39,291 nucleotides of DNA from Clostridiales bacterium (GTDB lineage Bacteria; Bacillota; Clostridia; Christensenellales; Aristaeellaceae). The notes under the pieces are model-generated. The model worked only from the letters and a program-made list of their open reading frames with translations, did no database searches and had not been told where the DNA came from. Both the position numbers and the translations under genes were made by a program. The DNA is taken from the NCBI GenBank assembly GCA_015056155.1, contig SVGU01000021.1, positions 1 to 39,291 on the forward strand, given 5' to 3'. Every line of letters begins with the position of its first letter. Position 1 is the stretch's first letter. Below are positions 1 to 7,979 of this stretch, piece after piece.

Positions 1-194
1 ACATGGCCGTTGTCGGCTTCGACAACCGCGAGATCGCCAGCTACCTTCAGCCGCCGCTGACCACCGTACAGCTGCCAACGACCGAGATCGGCACCAGCGC
101 CGCGCTGCATATCATGGAGAAGATCAACAATCCATCAACGCCGCCGGTGAGAGATATTATTCATTGTTTCATTGTTGAGAGACAGTCGGTGTGA
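1..194 (+). CDS. LacI-family transcriptional regulator, C-terminal end (5' partial)
   Basis: The frame is open from the left edge and ends with TGA at 192-194, so only about the last 63 residues are present. They read like the end of the periplasmic-binding-protein-like sensor domain of LacI/GalR repressors: VVGFDN near the edge, then a PPLTTV motif and a closing short helix with the segment TEIGTSAAL. In this family those elements lie in the C-terminal subdomain that closes over a sugar effector. The DNA-binding domain is outside the window, so target and ligand cannot be named. No clear terminator follows; the next bases run into an AT-rich relic. Confidence 0.85.
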   Translation, partial: MAVVGFDNREIASYLQPPLTTVQLPTTEIGTSAALHIMEKINNPSTPPVRDIIHCFIVERQSV

Positions 195-265
195 CCGGAC
201 TTGTTTCTTTTGAAAAGCAGTATCAATCATACACCAACACAAAAGGCAGATAGCAAGTTTTTGGT

Positions 266-470
266 TCACTTGCTGTCCGCCTCTCTCCATCCTGTCAGGC
301 AGAACCTATCCGTACTTAGTAGGTACGTATTTAATATATTAGTATTTAGTATATTAGTATTTATTTCCCTTGGATTTTCCGACGTTGGTTTTTCCGTCGT
401 TGGATTTTCCAATGACGGTTTTTCCAATGATGACAAAAGCAACACCGGCACATATGATCTTGATATGACT
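266..470 (-). pseudogene. Relic of a plasmid/ICE replication initiator (RepA-like) linker region
   Basis: Read on the minus strand this AT-rich stretch encodes SYVPVLLLSSLEKPSLENP, then TTEKPTSENP and INTNILNTNILNT. The pattern 'IYV...EKPT.ENP...NTxxxNTxxxNT' is what I know from the linker of helix-turn-helix replication initiator A proteins carried by clostridial integrative elements and plasmids, where it joins the N-terminal HTH domain to a DnaD-like C-terminal domain. Neither flanking domain is present: upstream the frame (to 565) looks unrelated, and a stop at 266 ends it. Base composition is much more AT-rich than the neighbours, fitting acquired DNA. The rest of 195-600 holds no gene I can support. 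Recognition is from memory of the motif pattern, so the family call is moderate. Confidence 0.45.
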
Positions 471-582
471 TCCGCCCTCCTGGCAGTCGCAGACGTAAGA
501 TCACGTATTTGCGTTTGGATGGGCTCCAGGAGGCGCTCCGGCTCATTTCCAGCAGAAGTTCCCACCCTGCCTCTGGTCGCCC

Positions 583-1197
583 TCAGACACGCTGTTTGAG
601 GCCTTTATGAGCAAGCCGCCCTGCCTCCGCTGTTTTCTCCTGCGAAACACAAAAGAGCCGCCGTTCTGCCTGCGCAGAGGGCGGCTCCTTCATTTGCGAA
701 CAATGCGTGAGAAAGCTTGTCCCAACATTCGTATTTCGGCCGTTTTTCAGGCCTGTTTTGGGGTCTTGTTGTTCCTGCATGATTGCAGCATCTGCGGCAA
801 GGTCCTCATGCAGATCGGTGATCGGGTCGCCCTTGCTGGCCATGGCATGGGCATGGTAGGGCATGCCGGAGGCCGCCACGGGGTATACGCCCGTGCCGTG
901 ATCGACGAAATAGGCGTCGAAGCCGCTCTTCTTGATCTCGTCACAGCTCAGGCCGCGGGTCAGCTGGTACACCATCGCGCCTACGATCTCCAGATGCCCC
1001 AGCTCCTCCACGCCCACGTCCGTCAGCAGGCCCTTCAGTTCGCCGCAGGGCATGGAATAGCGCTGGCTCAGGTAGCGCAGGGACGCGCCCAGCTCGCCGT
1101 CCGGGCCGCCGTACTGGCTGATGATGCGCGCCGCCATCGCCGGGTCAGGCCGGGTGATGCGCACGGGGTACTGAAGCTTCTTTTCATATACAAACAT
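583..1197 (-). pseudogene. cotJC: CotJC / manganese-catalase-like spore coat protein, C-terminally truncated
   Basis: CotJC proteins are manganese-catalase-fold components of the spore coat and normally have about 190 residues. Residues 1-136 here match well (VYEKKLQYPV at the start, QYGGPDGEL, SLRYLSQRY, EELGHLE, KGDPITDL). They include three expected metal ligands, Glu35, Glu65 and His68. Homology then stops near position 790; the remaining 68 residues are unrelated and run through an intrinsic terminator. The second Glu/His ligand pair of the four-helix bundle is therefore missing and catalytic activity is unlikely. No other frame restores the end, so a deletion or rearrangement is more likely than a simple frameshift. 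The start at 1197 has GGGAGG upstream. It lies 27 bp after the CotJA-CotJB fusion and is presumably co-transcribed with it. Confidence 0.75.
651..690 (-). terminator. Intrinsic terminator inside the cotJC tail
   Basis: An 8-bp perfect stem (GAGCCGCC at 655-662 pairing with GGCGGCTC at 680-687) is followed on the minus strand by TTTT. It lies inside the non-homologous tail of the cotJC reading frame, showing that this tail is former downstream DNA rather than coat-protein sequence. Confidence 0.7.
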
Positions 1198-1224
1198 GTC
1201 TGCCTTCCTCCCTTTCTGTCCGCG

Positions 1225-2061
1225 TCACTCGCCGCAGGGGCCGTATTCCCACGGCCACGGATCGTCCGTCCAGCCCCAGCAGGAGCCGTCCGCGTCCGCA
1301 AGGAAGGTGGTGGCATAGTTGGGATCGTCCGCCTCGGCGCACAGCCTGCGGAAGAGCGCGAGCGCCTGCTTGTCGTCGGGATGGGTGTTCAGGTACAGCC
1401 GCAGCTCCCATGCGGCGAAGGCGGCCGCCTGCTCATCGGTCTGGCAGCAGCACCGGCCGGGACAATAGCCGCTCATGGGCTTGTGGAGCTCGGGGAACAA
1501 GGTGCCGGAGCACAGCGCGCCTTTGGATTCGAAGATCTGGTCGAGCTCCTGCAGCTTTGCCCAGACCATGCCCACGCCGCGGTTCCTGCCGCCATGGCTG
1601 CAGGCGCTGTCCGCGCAGCGCTCCGCGGCGCATGCGTTCCCGGCATCGGTCTTCGCGCCGCACCCGCTGCGGCGGTTCTGCCGAGTCTCGCCGCATTCGC
1701 TGTTCTCACAGGTGCTGCGCCGGGCGGGGGATTCTGACGTGCATTCCGCCGCACGCCGGGTGCATTCGTGATGCGTTTCCCGCGAAGAGGCGCAATCCGC
1801 CCCGCAGCTGTCCTCACAGCCGCTGCGGCCGCACCTCTGCTGCGCCGGCTGTTCCGCCGTGCAGGCACGCTTTTCATCCCTGCTGCAGCGCGCGCCGACG
1901 GCGACCACGCCGCCCTGACCGCAGCGGTTTTCTCCGCAGCGCCCGCAGGTTTCGCACCCGCAGTTGCGGCATCCGCAGCCGCCGCAGATCCAGTTCCCGC
2001 AGTCCCAGCCGCCGTCCAGGCTGACGTAGCTGACGCCGTCATGATTACATTTATTCTGCAT
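1225..2061 (-). CDS. Cysteine-rich CotJA-CotJB fusion spore coat protein
   Basis: Three parts are visible. Residues 1 to about 158 are cysteine-rich (about 24 Cys, mostly as CxxC, CxC and CG repeats early on), low in hydrophobic residues and unlike any family I recognise. Next comes a CotJA-like segment (MVWAKLQELDQIF, ALCSGTLFPELHKP), then a CotJB-like segment (LRLYLNTHPDDKQAL, ending DDPWPWE). In Bacillus, CotJA and CotJB are separate small proteins that join CotJC in the coat; here they form one chain placed directly before cotJC. The ATG at 2061 follows AAGGAAG at about 10 nt; a TTG two codons earlier is possible. The Cys-rich part could bind metal or cross-link the coat by disulfides, which is inference. 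Expression is expected in the mother cell during sporulation, but I could not place a sigma-E promoter. Confidence 0.75.
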   Translation of the reverse strand: MQNKCNHDGVSYVSLDGGWDCGNWICGGCGCRNCGCETCGRCGENRCGQGGVVAVGARCSRDEKRACTAEQPAQQRCGRSGCEDSCGADCASSRETHHECTRRAAECTSESPARRSTCENSECGETRQNRRSGCGAKTDAGNACAAERCADSACSHGGRNRGVGMVWAKLQELDQIFESKGALCSGTLFPELHKPMSGYCPGRCCCQTDEQAAAFAAWELRLYLNTHPDDKQALALFRRLCAEADDPNYATTFLADADGSCWGWTDDPWPWEYGPCGE

Positions 2062-2172
2062 GCACAAAGCACTTCCTTACCATACGATGCTCGCGGTGTG
2101 GGCCGATGACCCGCCGCTGCTTCACCGTATGCGCAGGGAAGTGCCTGTGTGCATATTCCTTTCCGAATCCTG

Positions 2173-2766
2173 TCAGACGGCATTTCCGTCTCTCCGCTCA
2201 TAGCCGAAATGCGCCGCGATCATTTCTGCGACCGTCTCCGGATCGAGGTTTTCGTTCTCTATGCGCAGATACCGCCCGGGCGCAAGGCCCAGCCGACGCT
2301 CCACCTCGCCCGGCTCGGACACGCACCGGTGCCGGCTCTCCGAGGACAGGAAGCGCATCTCCGACAGCGCCACGTCCCGCTTGGAAGGCTTCTCTCGCAG
2401 ACGGTTCTCCGTGCGGTTGCGCTCCAGCCGCACCTCCTGCGGCGCGATCAGCTCCACATAGTCCACCTGCGCGCCCGCATCTTCGTACAGCTTGCTGAGC
2501 CAGCGGACATATTCCTCATCGTGGGGTTCCTCAAAGGCCCAGATGAACGTGAAGATCAGACCGTAGTTGTCCGTCTTGACGAACTCCTCGAACACCACCT
2601 GCCGCAGCCGCTCCGTGACCGCGCCGTTGTAGCAGCCGAACAGGTCGATCACCGGCTCGATGGTCATGTGGTTGTGGAACAGCTTCATGGGCGTCAGGCG
2701 GCTCACGGCCTGCCCGACGGTCATCTTCCCCGCAGCGTGTGCACCGAAGATAAACAGCAGCTTCAT
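2173..2766 (-). CDS. P-loop kinase-like protein (shikimate/gluconate kinase superfamily)
   Basis: About 197 residues. The N-terminus is a beta strand and Walker A loop, LLFIFGAHAAGKMTVG, typical of small P-loop kinases. A later segment rich in Arg (RLERNRTENRLREKPSKRD) resembles the lid/LID helix of these enzymes. The substrate cannot be told. Two start codons are possible: the ATG at 2766, which gives an ATGA overlap with the stop of the isomerase gene, and an ATG two codons upstream at 2772; GGAGAGGAG precedes both and its spacing fits the downstream one better. It is the last gene of the minus-strand run beginning at 6623. No clear terminator follows. Confidence 0.7.
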   Translation of the reverse strand: MKLLFIFGAHAAGKMTVGQAVSRLTPMKLFHNHMTIEPVIDLFGCYNGAVTERLRQVVFEEFVKTDNYGLIFTFIWAFEEPHDEEYVRWLSKLYEDAGAQVDYVELIAPQEVRLERNRTENRLREKPSKRDVALSEMRFLSSESRHRCVSEPGEVERRLGLAPGRYLRIENENLDPETVAEMIAAHFGYERRDGNAV

Positions 2767-3581
2767 GGACATTTCTCCTCTCCAAGCCCCGCGCGGATGC
2801 GCCGCAGGCTGTCGTTCAGCTGATCGTATTTCACCGCACCGTCCTCCGCCAGCGCGGAGCCCTCATGGGTCATGTCGCCCGCATATCCCATGCGGCGCAC
2901 AAAGGCGAAGAACCGCTCGAAATCCAGATGCCCCGCGCCCAGCGCCTTTGCGCTCATGTTGCCCCAGTCCATGTGGCCGCCGGCATAGTCGTTGACGTGG
3001 AAATGGGCAATGTGCGGCAGCAGCCACGCATTCTCCGGCTGGTAGAGGGCGTCCAGCTGGGTGTGGAAGGCCGCCATCTTGGTGTCGAAGGTGAAGCGGA
3101 TGTCCGGGTACGCCTCCGCCAGCGCCCGCATGTGGGACATAGGGTCGCGGGTGTTGCACAGGACGTTCTCGACCGTCAGAAGGAGCCCCTGATTCTCCGC
3201 GATCTCCCGCAGCCGGGGATAGGCGGCGATGTTACGTTCGATATGCTTGTCCGAGGCCTGCCCCGACCACAGGTGCAGCACCAGCAGCTCCGAGCCCATC
3301 GCCTTTGCAAGGCCGCAGTCCGCGCGGAACATCGCCTCCGCATCGGGCAGGTTGTCCTCTGAGATCCACTGGCCGATGTTCTTGGTCATGTGGAACGCCG
3401 GCACCTCCCAGGGTTCAAGCGCCGTCAGAAGGCCCTTCTCATGCTCCCCGTGCCAGGCGGTGTACATCATGAACTCCAGCCCGTCGCAGGCCAGGCGGGG
3501 CATGATCTCCGCCAGCAGGGTATAGTCGCGGTTGTTCGCCCGCGCAATGATCGCTCCGGTGGAGCACAGGATGCGTCCCAT
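2763..3581 (-). CDS. Sugar phosphate isomerase/epimerase-like TIM-barrel protein
   Basis: About 272 residues with the alternating strands of an xylose-isomerase-like TIM barrel (AP endonuclease 2 family). Probable metal ligands appear in the expected order: Glu in LLTVEN, Asp in FTFDTKMA, His in AHFHVNDY and Glu in MTHEGS. Such proteins isomerise or epimerise sugars or inositols; a few act as endonucleases, so the reaction is not fixed. The ATG at 3581 overlaps the stop of rarA as TGATG, with GGAAGGG upstream; the frame stays open further upstream but that part merely shadows rarA. Its stop overlaps the next kinase gene, suggesting translational coupling and perhaps a shared sugar substrate. 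Confidence 0.8.
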   Translation of the reverse strand: MGRILCSTGAIIARANNRDYTLLAEIMPRLACDGLEFMMYTAWHGEHEKGLLTALEPWEVPAFHMTKNIGQWISEDNLPDAEAMFRADCGLAKAMGSELLVLHLWSGQASDKHIERNIAAYPRLREIAENQGLLLTVENVLCNTRDPMSHMRALAEAYPDIRFTFDTKMAAFHTQLDALYQPENAWLLPHIAHFHVNDYAGGHMDWGNMSAKALGAGHLDFERFFAFVRRMGYAGDMTHEGSALAEDGAVKYDQLNDSLRRIRAGLGEEKCP

Positions 3582-4942
3582 CAGCCCTTCCCTTCCTTTC
3601 TGCGGGCCTCCGCCTTCCATTCGTTGATCTCCGCCAGCCGCGCCCGGAAGCGCGCCTCCAGCCCCTCCTCCGTCGGGCGGTAGTACGTCCGTCCGCGCAG
3701 GCTCTCCGGCAGGCATTCCATCGCCGTCAGCTTCTCCTTCGTGTCATGGGCGTACTGGTAGCCCTTGCCGTAGTCCAGCTGCTTCATCAGCGTCGTGGGC
3801 GCGTTGCGGATGTGCAGCGGCACCGGCTCGGCCAGCTGGGTCGCCGCGTCCTTCTTCGCCGTTTCGTAGGCGACGTAGAGCGCGTTGGACTTGGGTGCGA
3901 GGGACATGTACGTCACCGCCTGCGTCAGGTGCACGGAGCATTCCGGCATGCCGATAAAATGGCAGGCCTGATACGCCGCCACGGCGATCTCCAGCGCCCG
4001 CGGGTCCGCAAGGCCGATATCCTCCGAGGCAAAGCGGGTCACGCGCCTTGCGATGTAGAGCGGATCCTCCCCGCCCTCGAGCATCCGCGCCATCCAGTAG
4101 ATCGCCGCGTCCGGGTCGGAGTTGCGCATGGACTTGTGCAGCGCGCTGATCAGATCGTAATGCCCGTCGCCCTTCTTGTCATAGAGGAGCGAGCGCTTTG
4201 AGGTACACTGGGCGACGGTCTCCTCCGACACGAGGGTCGAGCCGTCCGACTGCACGTCGCCGTTGAGCACCACCATCTCCAGCGTGGACAGCGCCGTGCG
4301 CGCATCGCCGTTGGAGAACACGGCGATGGCCTCCAGCAGATCGTCCGCGATGACGACCCGCTGCCCGCCAAAGCCCCGCGCATCCGTCAGCGCCCGCCTG
4401 AGCAGCCCCGTCAGCGCCTCCGTCTCCAGCGCCCGGAGCACGAACACCTTGCACCGGGACAAAAGCGCGCTGTTCACCTCGAAGGAGGGGTTCTCCGTCG
4501 TCGCGCCGATGAGCACGATGCTCCCCTTTTCCACAAAGGGCAGGAAGGCGTCCTGCTGCGCCTTGTTGAAGCGGTGGATCTCGTCCACAAAGACGATCGT
4601 CCTCTGGCCGAAGCGCCGCGCCTCCTCCGCCTGCTGCATGATGGCGCGGATCTCCCGCACGCCGCTGTTGACGGCGGAGAAGTCCACGAACGCCGACCGG
4701 GTGCGGTTCGCGATGATCCGCGCGAGGGTCGTCTTGCCCACGCCCGGAGGCCCCCAGAAGATCATCGAGGAGATCGTATCCCCCTCGATCAGCCGCCGGA
4801 GCACCTTCCCCTCGCCCAGCAGATGCGCCTGCCCGGCAAACTCGTCCAGCGTTGCCGGCCGCAGCCGCGCCGCCAGGGGCTGCAGCGCCGCGCCCTCCTG
4901 CGATGCGAAGTCATCCTGCATGAACATGCTCGTCTGTTCCAT
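3581..4942 (-). CDS. rarA: Replication-associated recombination protein RarA (MgsA)
   Basis: RarA is a clamp-loader-like AAA+ ATPase acting at stalled replication forks. The 453-residue protein has full length for the family. Walker A is GPPGVGKTT at residues 64-72 and Walker B is VFVDEIHRF at 118-126, followed by the family hallmark NKAQQDAFLP. Sensor 1 lies in LIGATTENPSF, and the C-terminal half carries the RarA tetramerisation region (HKSMRNSDPDAAIYW, RRVTRFASEDIG). The ATG at 4942 overlaps the preceding membrane-protein gene by 32 bp and has GAGGAG 7 nt upstream. It is followed without a gap by the isomerase gene. The link between a fork-repair ATPase and sugar genes is probably only transcriptional. 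Confidence 0.95.
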   Translation of the reverse strand: MEQTSMFMQDDFASQEGAALQPLAARLRPATLDEFAGQAHLLGEGKVLRRLIEGDTISSMIFWGPPGVGKTTLARIIANRTRSAFVDFSAVNSGVREIRAIMQQAEEARRFGQRTIVFVDEIHRFNKAQQDAFLPFVEKGSIVLIGATTENPSFEVNSALLSRCKVFVLRALETEALTGLLRRALTDARGFGGQRVVIADDLLEAIAVFSNGDARTALSTLEMVVLNGDVQSDGSTLVSEETVAQCTSKRSLLYDKKGDGHYDLISALHKSMRNSDPDAAIYWMARMLEGGEDPLYIARRVTRFASEDIGLADPRALEIAVAAYQACHFIGMPECSVHLTQAVTYMSLAPKSNALYVAYETAKKDAATQLAEPVPLHIRNAPTTLMKQLDYGKGYQYAHDTKEKLTAMECLPESLRGRTYYRPTEEGLEARFRARLAEINEWKAEARRKEGKG

Positions 4943-5894
4943 CCGTATTCTCCTCGTAGAACTGCCGCTTCAGCAGCAGGAAATCCTCCGTCCGCAGCAG
5001 CACGTAGTACAGCACCGCCCGACTCTCAAACTCCGTCCGCTCCACCGGCAGGGCCTGCCGGCGCATCTCCTCCAGCACCGCATGCACCGCCGCAAGCAGC
5101 GCAGACACGTCGTTGTCCCGGCTGTAGTCCTCCGCCACCCGTTCCAGCAGCGCACAGACCGCCTCATGCTGCGGGGTATGGGCCGTCACATCCGCCATTG
5201 CCGCAGCGATCTGCCCGAGGACCTTGCGCTGGTTCGAGCGCATCTGCACATACCGCACGGGATAGAGCGGCGCCGCGCCGAAGGTGTTGTCCGCATTGTC
5301 CACCGCCAGCTGCTCCGCCTGCGTCAGCTCCCGCCCCAGCGCCGTCAGGAGCGTCTGCGCTTCTTCCAGGCCCGCCGGCGCCCGGCTGACCGCATGCATC
5401 GCCGCACGCATCAGCTCGTCCACCGTCCGCAGGTGACGGCGCATGGCCTCCTCGTCCGCGCGGAGGTGCAGGTTGACCAGCACGCCGACGCCCGTGCCGA
5501 TCAGGAACAGCAGCGCCTCATTCAGCACCGCCGGAGCGTCCATGCGGCCCATCGCCATGAAATGGCTCACCAGCACCGACACCAGCGTCAGCGCATATGC
5601 CCACCGGAAGGCGTAGCACACCACCGCAAACAGGAACAGATACGCCGTGAAGCCCGCCAGCGTGAAGCCCAGCAGGGCATAGCACACCCAGGCGATCCCG
5701 CCCGCGCACACCGCCGCCAGCAGCCGCCCGCGGGCGATGCGCAGCGTTTCCCGCTTCGTGCCCATGATGGACAGCACGGTGATGATCCCTGCCGTGGAGG
5801 CGTATTCCAGCCCCAGCAGCATCGCCAGACCGATCGCCGCCGCTGCGCCCAGGGCGACCTTCACGCCCATGATGCAGTGCTCCCTGCTGATCAT
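4911..5894 (-). CDS. Aromatic acid exporter (ArAE_1 / FUSC-like) family membrane protein
   Basis: About 327 residues. The first half holds four to six hydrophobic helices (around VALGAAAAIGLAMLL, AAVCAGGIAWVCYALLG, AYLFLFAVVCYAF and ALTLVSVLVSHFMAM, then LLFLIGTGVGVLV). The second half is soluble and helical, with many Ala/Glu/Leu heptads. This split, with GIITVLSIMGTKRET after the first helix, is the layout of the ArAE_1 family (B. subtilis YqjA type), thought to export small organic acids; the substrate is unknown. The ATG at 5894 has GGGGGAGG 7 nt upstream. The frame is open further up to 5978, but those codons lack a ribosome site. Confidence 0.8.
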   Translation of the reverse strand: MISREHCIMGVKVALGAAAAIGLAMLLGLEYASTAGIITVLSIMGTKRETLRIARGRLLAAVCAGGIAWVCYALLGFTLAGFTAYLFLFAVVCYAFRWAYALTLVSVLVSHFMAMGRMDAPAVLNEALLFLIGTGVGVLVNLHLRADEEAMRRHLRTVDELMRAAMHAVSRAPAGLEEAQTLLTALGRELTQAEQLAVDNADNTFGAAPLYPVRYVQMRSNQRKVLGQIAAAMADVTAHTPQHEAVCALLERVAEDYSRDNDVSALLAAVHAVLEEMRRQALPVERTEFESRAVLYYVLLRTEDFLLLKRQFYEENTDGTDEHVHAG

Positions 5895-5987
5895 CCGCCG
5901 TCCTCCCCCCGTCTGCATGATGAACATAGTGATTCGCCGCGCCGCCGCGTTTTCCTGCCCTTTCGCCCGGCGGGACAATCCTGTCCG

Positions 5988-6623
5988 TCAGTCCGCCGCG
6001 AAGCTCATGTCGCTCAGCCTGCGGATGACGCGCTTGCCCCGGCTCGTACCCGGGTCCGCCCGGTCCTCCGCCACATGCATGAAGCTCACGCCGCCCGCCA
6101 TGCCGAACAGGTCCAGGCCGTTGATCGCCTCCACCGGCAGCCCGAGGAACATCACGTTGAAGATCGACAGCAGATCGCCGTGGGAGACGAGGATGATGTT
6201 CTCCTCCCCGCCCTCCATGATCTCCCGGAAGAAGGGGGCCAGGCGGTCCCACGCATCCCGGCGGGATTCCGCCTCCCGGAAGAGCCGGTCGTCCACGGTG
6301 CGCTCCTGCATTTCGAGGTTTTCCCGCAGCCACTGGACGGACTTACCCACCGCCGGGCCGAGGTTGCGCTCCCGCAATTCCGGGCGCAGGCGCATCTCCG
6401 TGCCCAGCAGCTGCGCAAGGGGCGCCGCCGTTTCCTGTGCGCGGAGCAGGTCGGAGGAGTACAGCGTCCACTGCCGGTCCGCCAGATGGGGCATGAGCCG
6501 CCGGGCGATGCGCTCCGCCTGTTCCCTCCCCCGCTCCGTCAGATGCCAGTCCGTCCACGAGCCGACCATGCCGTTGACATGGTGCTGGGACTGGGTGTGC
6601 TGGATGGTGATGATCTGCTTCAT
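5988..6623 (-). CDS. Histidine phosphatase family protein with altered RHG motif
   Basis: About 211 residues of the phosphoglycerate-mutase-like histidine phosphatase fold. The usual N-terminal LVRHGET is IQHTQSQHH here: the His nucleophile is kept (His9), but the neighbouring Arg is Gln and the Gly is Thr. Other family elements are present: LTERGREQA, YSSDLLRAQETA, and the second His in ILVSHGDLLSIF. Possible substrates are small phosphomonoesters; none can be assigned. AAGGAGG sits 8 nt before the ATG at 6623. A TTG-initiated longer form would contain that ribosome site in its coding part and is less likely. First gene of the five-gene minus-strand run; it follows the AI-2E gene terminator. 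Confidence 0.85.
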   Translation of the reverse strand: MKQIITIQHTQSQHHVNGMVGSWTDWHLTERGREQAERIARRLMPHLADRQWTLYSSDLLRAQETAAPLAQLLGTEMRLRPELRERNLGPAVGKSVQWLRENLEMQERTVDDRLFREAESRRDAWDRLAPFFREIMEGGEENIILVSHGDLLSIFNVMFLGLPVEAINGLDLFGMAGGVSFMHVAEDRADPGTSRGKRVIRRLSDMSFAAD

Positions 6624-6643
6624 CAGGCATACCTCCTTCAATC

Positions 6644-6682
6644 AAAAAACCGAAGGAGCCGGATCTGGTCTGGTTCCTTCGG
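6644..6682 (-). terminator. Intrinsic terminator after the AI-2E transporter gene
   Basis: On the minus strand CCGAAGGA (6682-6675) pairs with TCCTTCGG (6657-6650) and is followed by six T residues. It separates the transporter gene from the histidine phosphatase gene just downstream, so expression of the latter needs read-through or a promoter I could not identify. Confidence 0.85.
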
Positions 6683-6701
6683 ATGGGTGCATATCGGGTT
6701 C

Positions 6702-7979
6702 TCAGCTGCGCAGGTTGCGCTTGCGGTCGCGCCGCTGCTGGGTCCTGGTGGGCTGTGCGGGTTTCTGCGGAACAGCAGGCTGCTGCGCAGGCGCCGCCGT
6801 GACCGCCGCGGGTTCAGCGGGCTTCTTTTCGCCCAGAGGGTTGCCATCCTTATCAATGCCCTGATAGCGCAGGCACCATTCGGCAGTCTCCTTCACCACG
6901 CTCATGATCGTCGCGAAAAGCGGGACGCCCACCACCATGCCGACCAGACCGAACAGGTCGCCGCACACCACGATGGATACCAGCACCCACAGCGCGCTGA
7001 TGCCGATGGAATCGCCCAGGATCTTCGGGCCGATGAAGTTGCCGTCCAGCTGCTGGATGAAGAGGATCAGCGCCGCAAAGCCCAGCGCCTGGATGGGGTC
7101 GATGAACAGCAGGATCAGGATGCCCGGCACGGCGCCGATGAACGGGCCGAATACAGGGACGATGTTGGTGATGCCGACGATGATGGAGATGACCGGCGCG
7201 AAATGCATGCGGAAGATGGTCATCATGATGAATGTCAGCAGGCCGATGATGGCCGAGTCGATGATCTTGCCGGTGAAGAAGCCCGTCAGGTTGCGGTTGG
7301 CCTGGTGGCAGATGCGCAGCACGTTGGCAGCCACGCGGCGGGGCAGGAACGCACGGGTCAGGATCTTCATGTGGCGCAGGAGCTTGTCCTTCTGCGTCAG
7401 CAGGTACACGCTGGAAGCCAGCGCCGTGAACACCAGCACGAAGGTATCCACCGCGTTGTTGAAGAAGCCCATGATCTGGTCGCCGGAGCCCAGGGCCAGT
7501 TTGAGCAGCTCCTGCACGATCTTGGTCAGGTCATCCAGGTATTCGATGATCAGGTTCACGTCCAACGAATCCGGCAGATGAGGCTGCAGCTCCCGGAGCA
7601 TGCGGATCAGGTTCGCCTGATAGGTGTTCAGGTTGGCAGCGAAGGCCTCGATGGCCGTCACGACCTGCGTGGCGATCAGATACACCAGCAGCGCCACGAT
7701 CGAGAATGCAACGATATAGCCGATCAGCATCGCCAGCCAGTGCAGCTTCGGATGCTCCCGGCAGACATACCGGTACGTCCACACGACGACGGGGTTGATC
7801 ACATAGGCGATCACCACGCCCGCCGCAAAGGGCGTCAGGATATTGATCGCACCCTGCAGCAGTCCCAGCACATAGCCGCCATTATGCAGCACCATATAAA
7901 ACGTGATCGCTGCAAATACGATCAGAAGCCAGTCCAGCATGGATTCCGGCTTTCTGTTGAGCCATTTTTTCCGTTCCAT
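6702..7979 (-). CDS. AI-2E family transporter (PerM/YdbI-like membrane protein)
   Basis: About 425 residues with the hydrophobic profile of the AI-2E exporter family: two N-terminal helices (LDWLLIVFAAITFYMVL, AAGVVIAYVINPVV), a third at LIGYIVAFSIVALLVYLI, a soluble amphipathic middle, then four or five C-terminal helices. The conserved region IVPVFGPFIGAVPGI and the segment QQLDGNFIGPKILG are family signatures. The family includes autoinducer-2 exporters and sodium/proton antiporters, so the substrate is open. The C-terminus is an Ala/Pro/Gln-rich, basic cytosolic tail. The ATG at 7979 has GGGAGG 7 nt upstream. A near-consensus promoter and a terminator make this a single-gene unit. Confidence 0.9.
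   Translation of the reverse strand: MERKKWLNRKPESMLDWLLIVFAAITFYMVLHNGGYVLGLLQGAINILTPFAAGVVIAYVINPVVVWTYRYVCREHPKLHWLAMLIGYIVAFSIVALLVYLIATQVVTAIEAFAANLNTYQANLIRMLRELQPHLPDSLDVNLIIEYLDDLTKIVQELLKLALGSGDQIMGFFNNAVDTFVLVFTALASSVYLLTQKDKLLRHMKILTRAFLPRRVAANVLRICHQANRNLTGFFTGKIIDSAIIGLLTFIMMTIFRMHFAPVISIIVGITNIVPVFGPFIGAVPGILILLFIDPIQALGFAALILFIQQLDGNFIGPKILGDSIGISALWVLVSIVVCGDLFGLVGMVVGVPLFATIMSVVKETAEWCLRYQGIDKDGNPLGEKKPAEPAAVTAAPAQQPAVPQKPAQPTRTQQRRDRKRNLRS

Noticed and set aside
201..599. 132-codon plus-strand frame over the relic
   Set aside because: No homology; its low-complexity part is the complement of the replication-initiator linker seen on the minus strand.
2085..2172. Sigma-E-type promoter for the cotJ genes (GAATATG and CATACGGT)
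   Set aside because: The two elements are about 20 bp apart, too far for the usual 13-15 bp spacing of sigma-E promoters.
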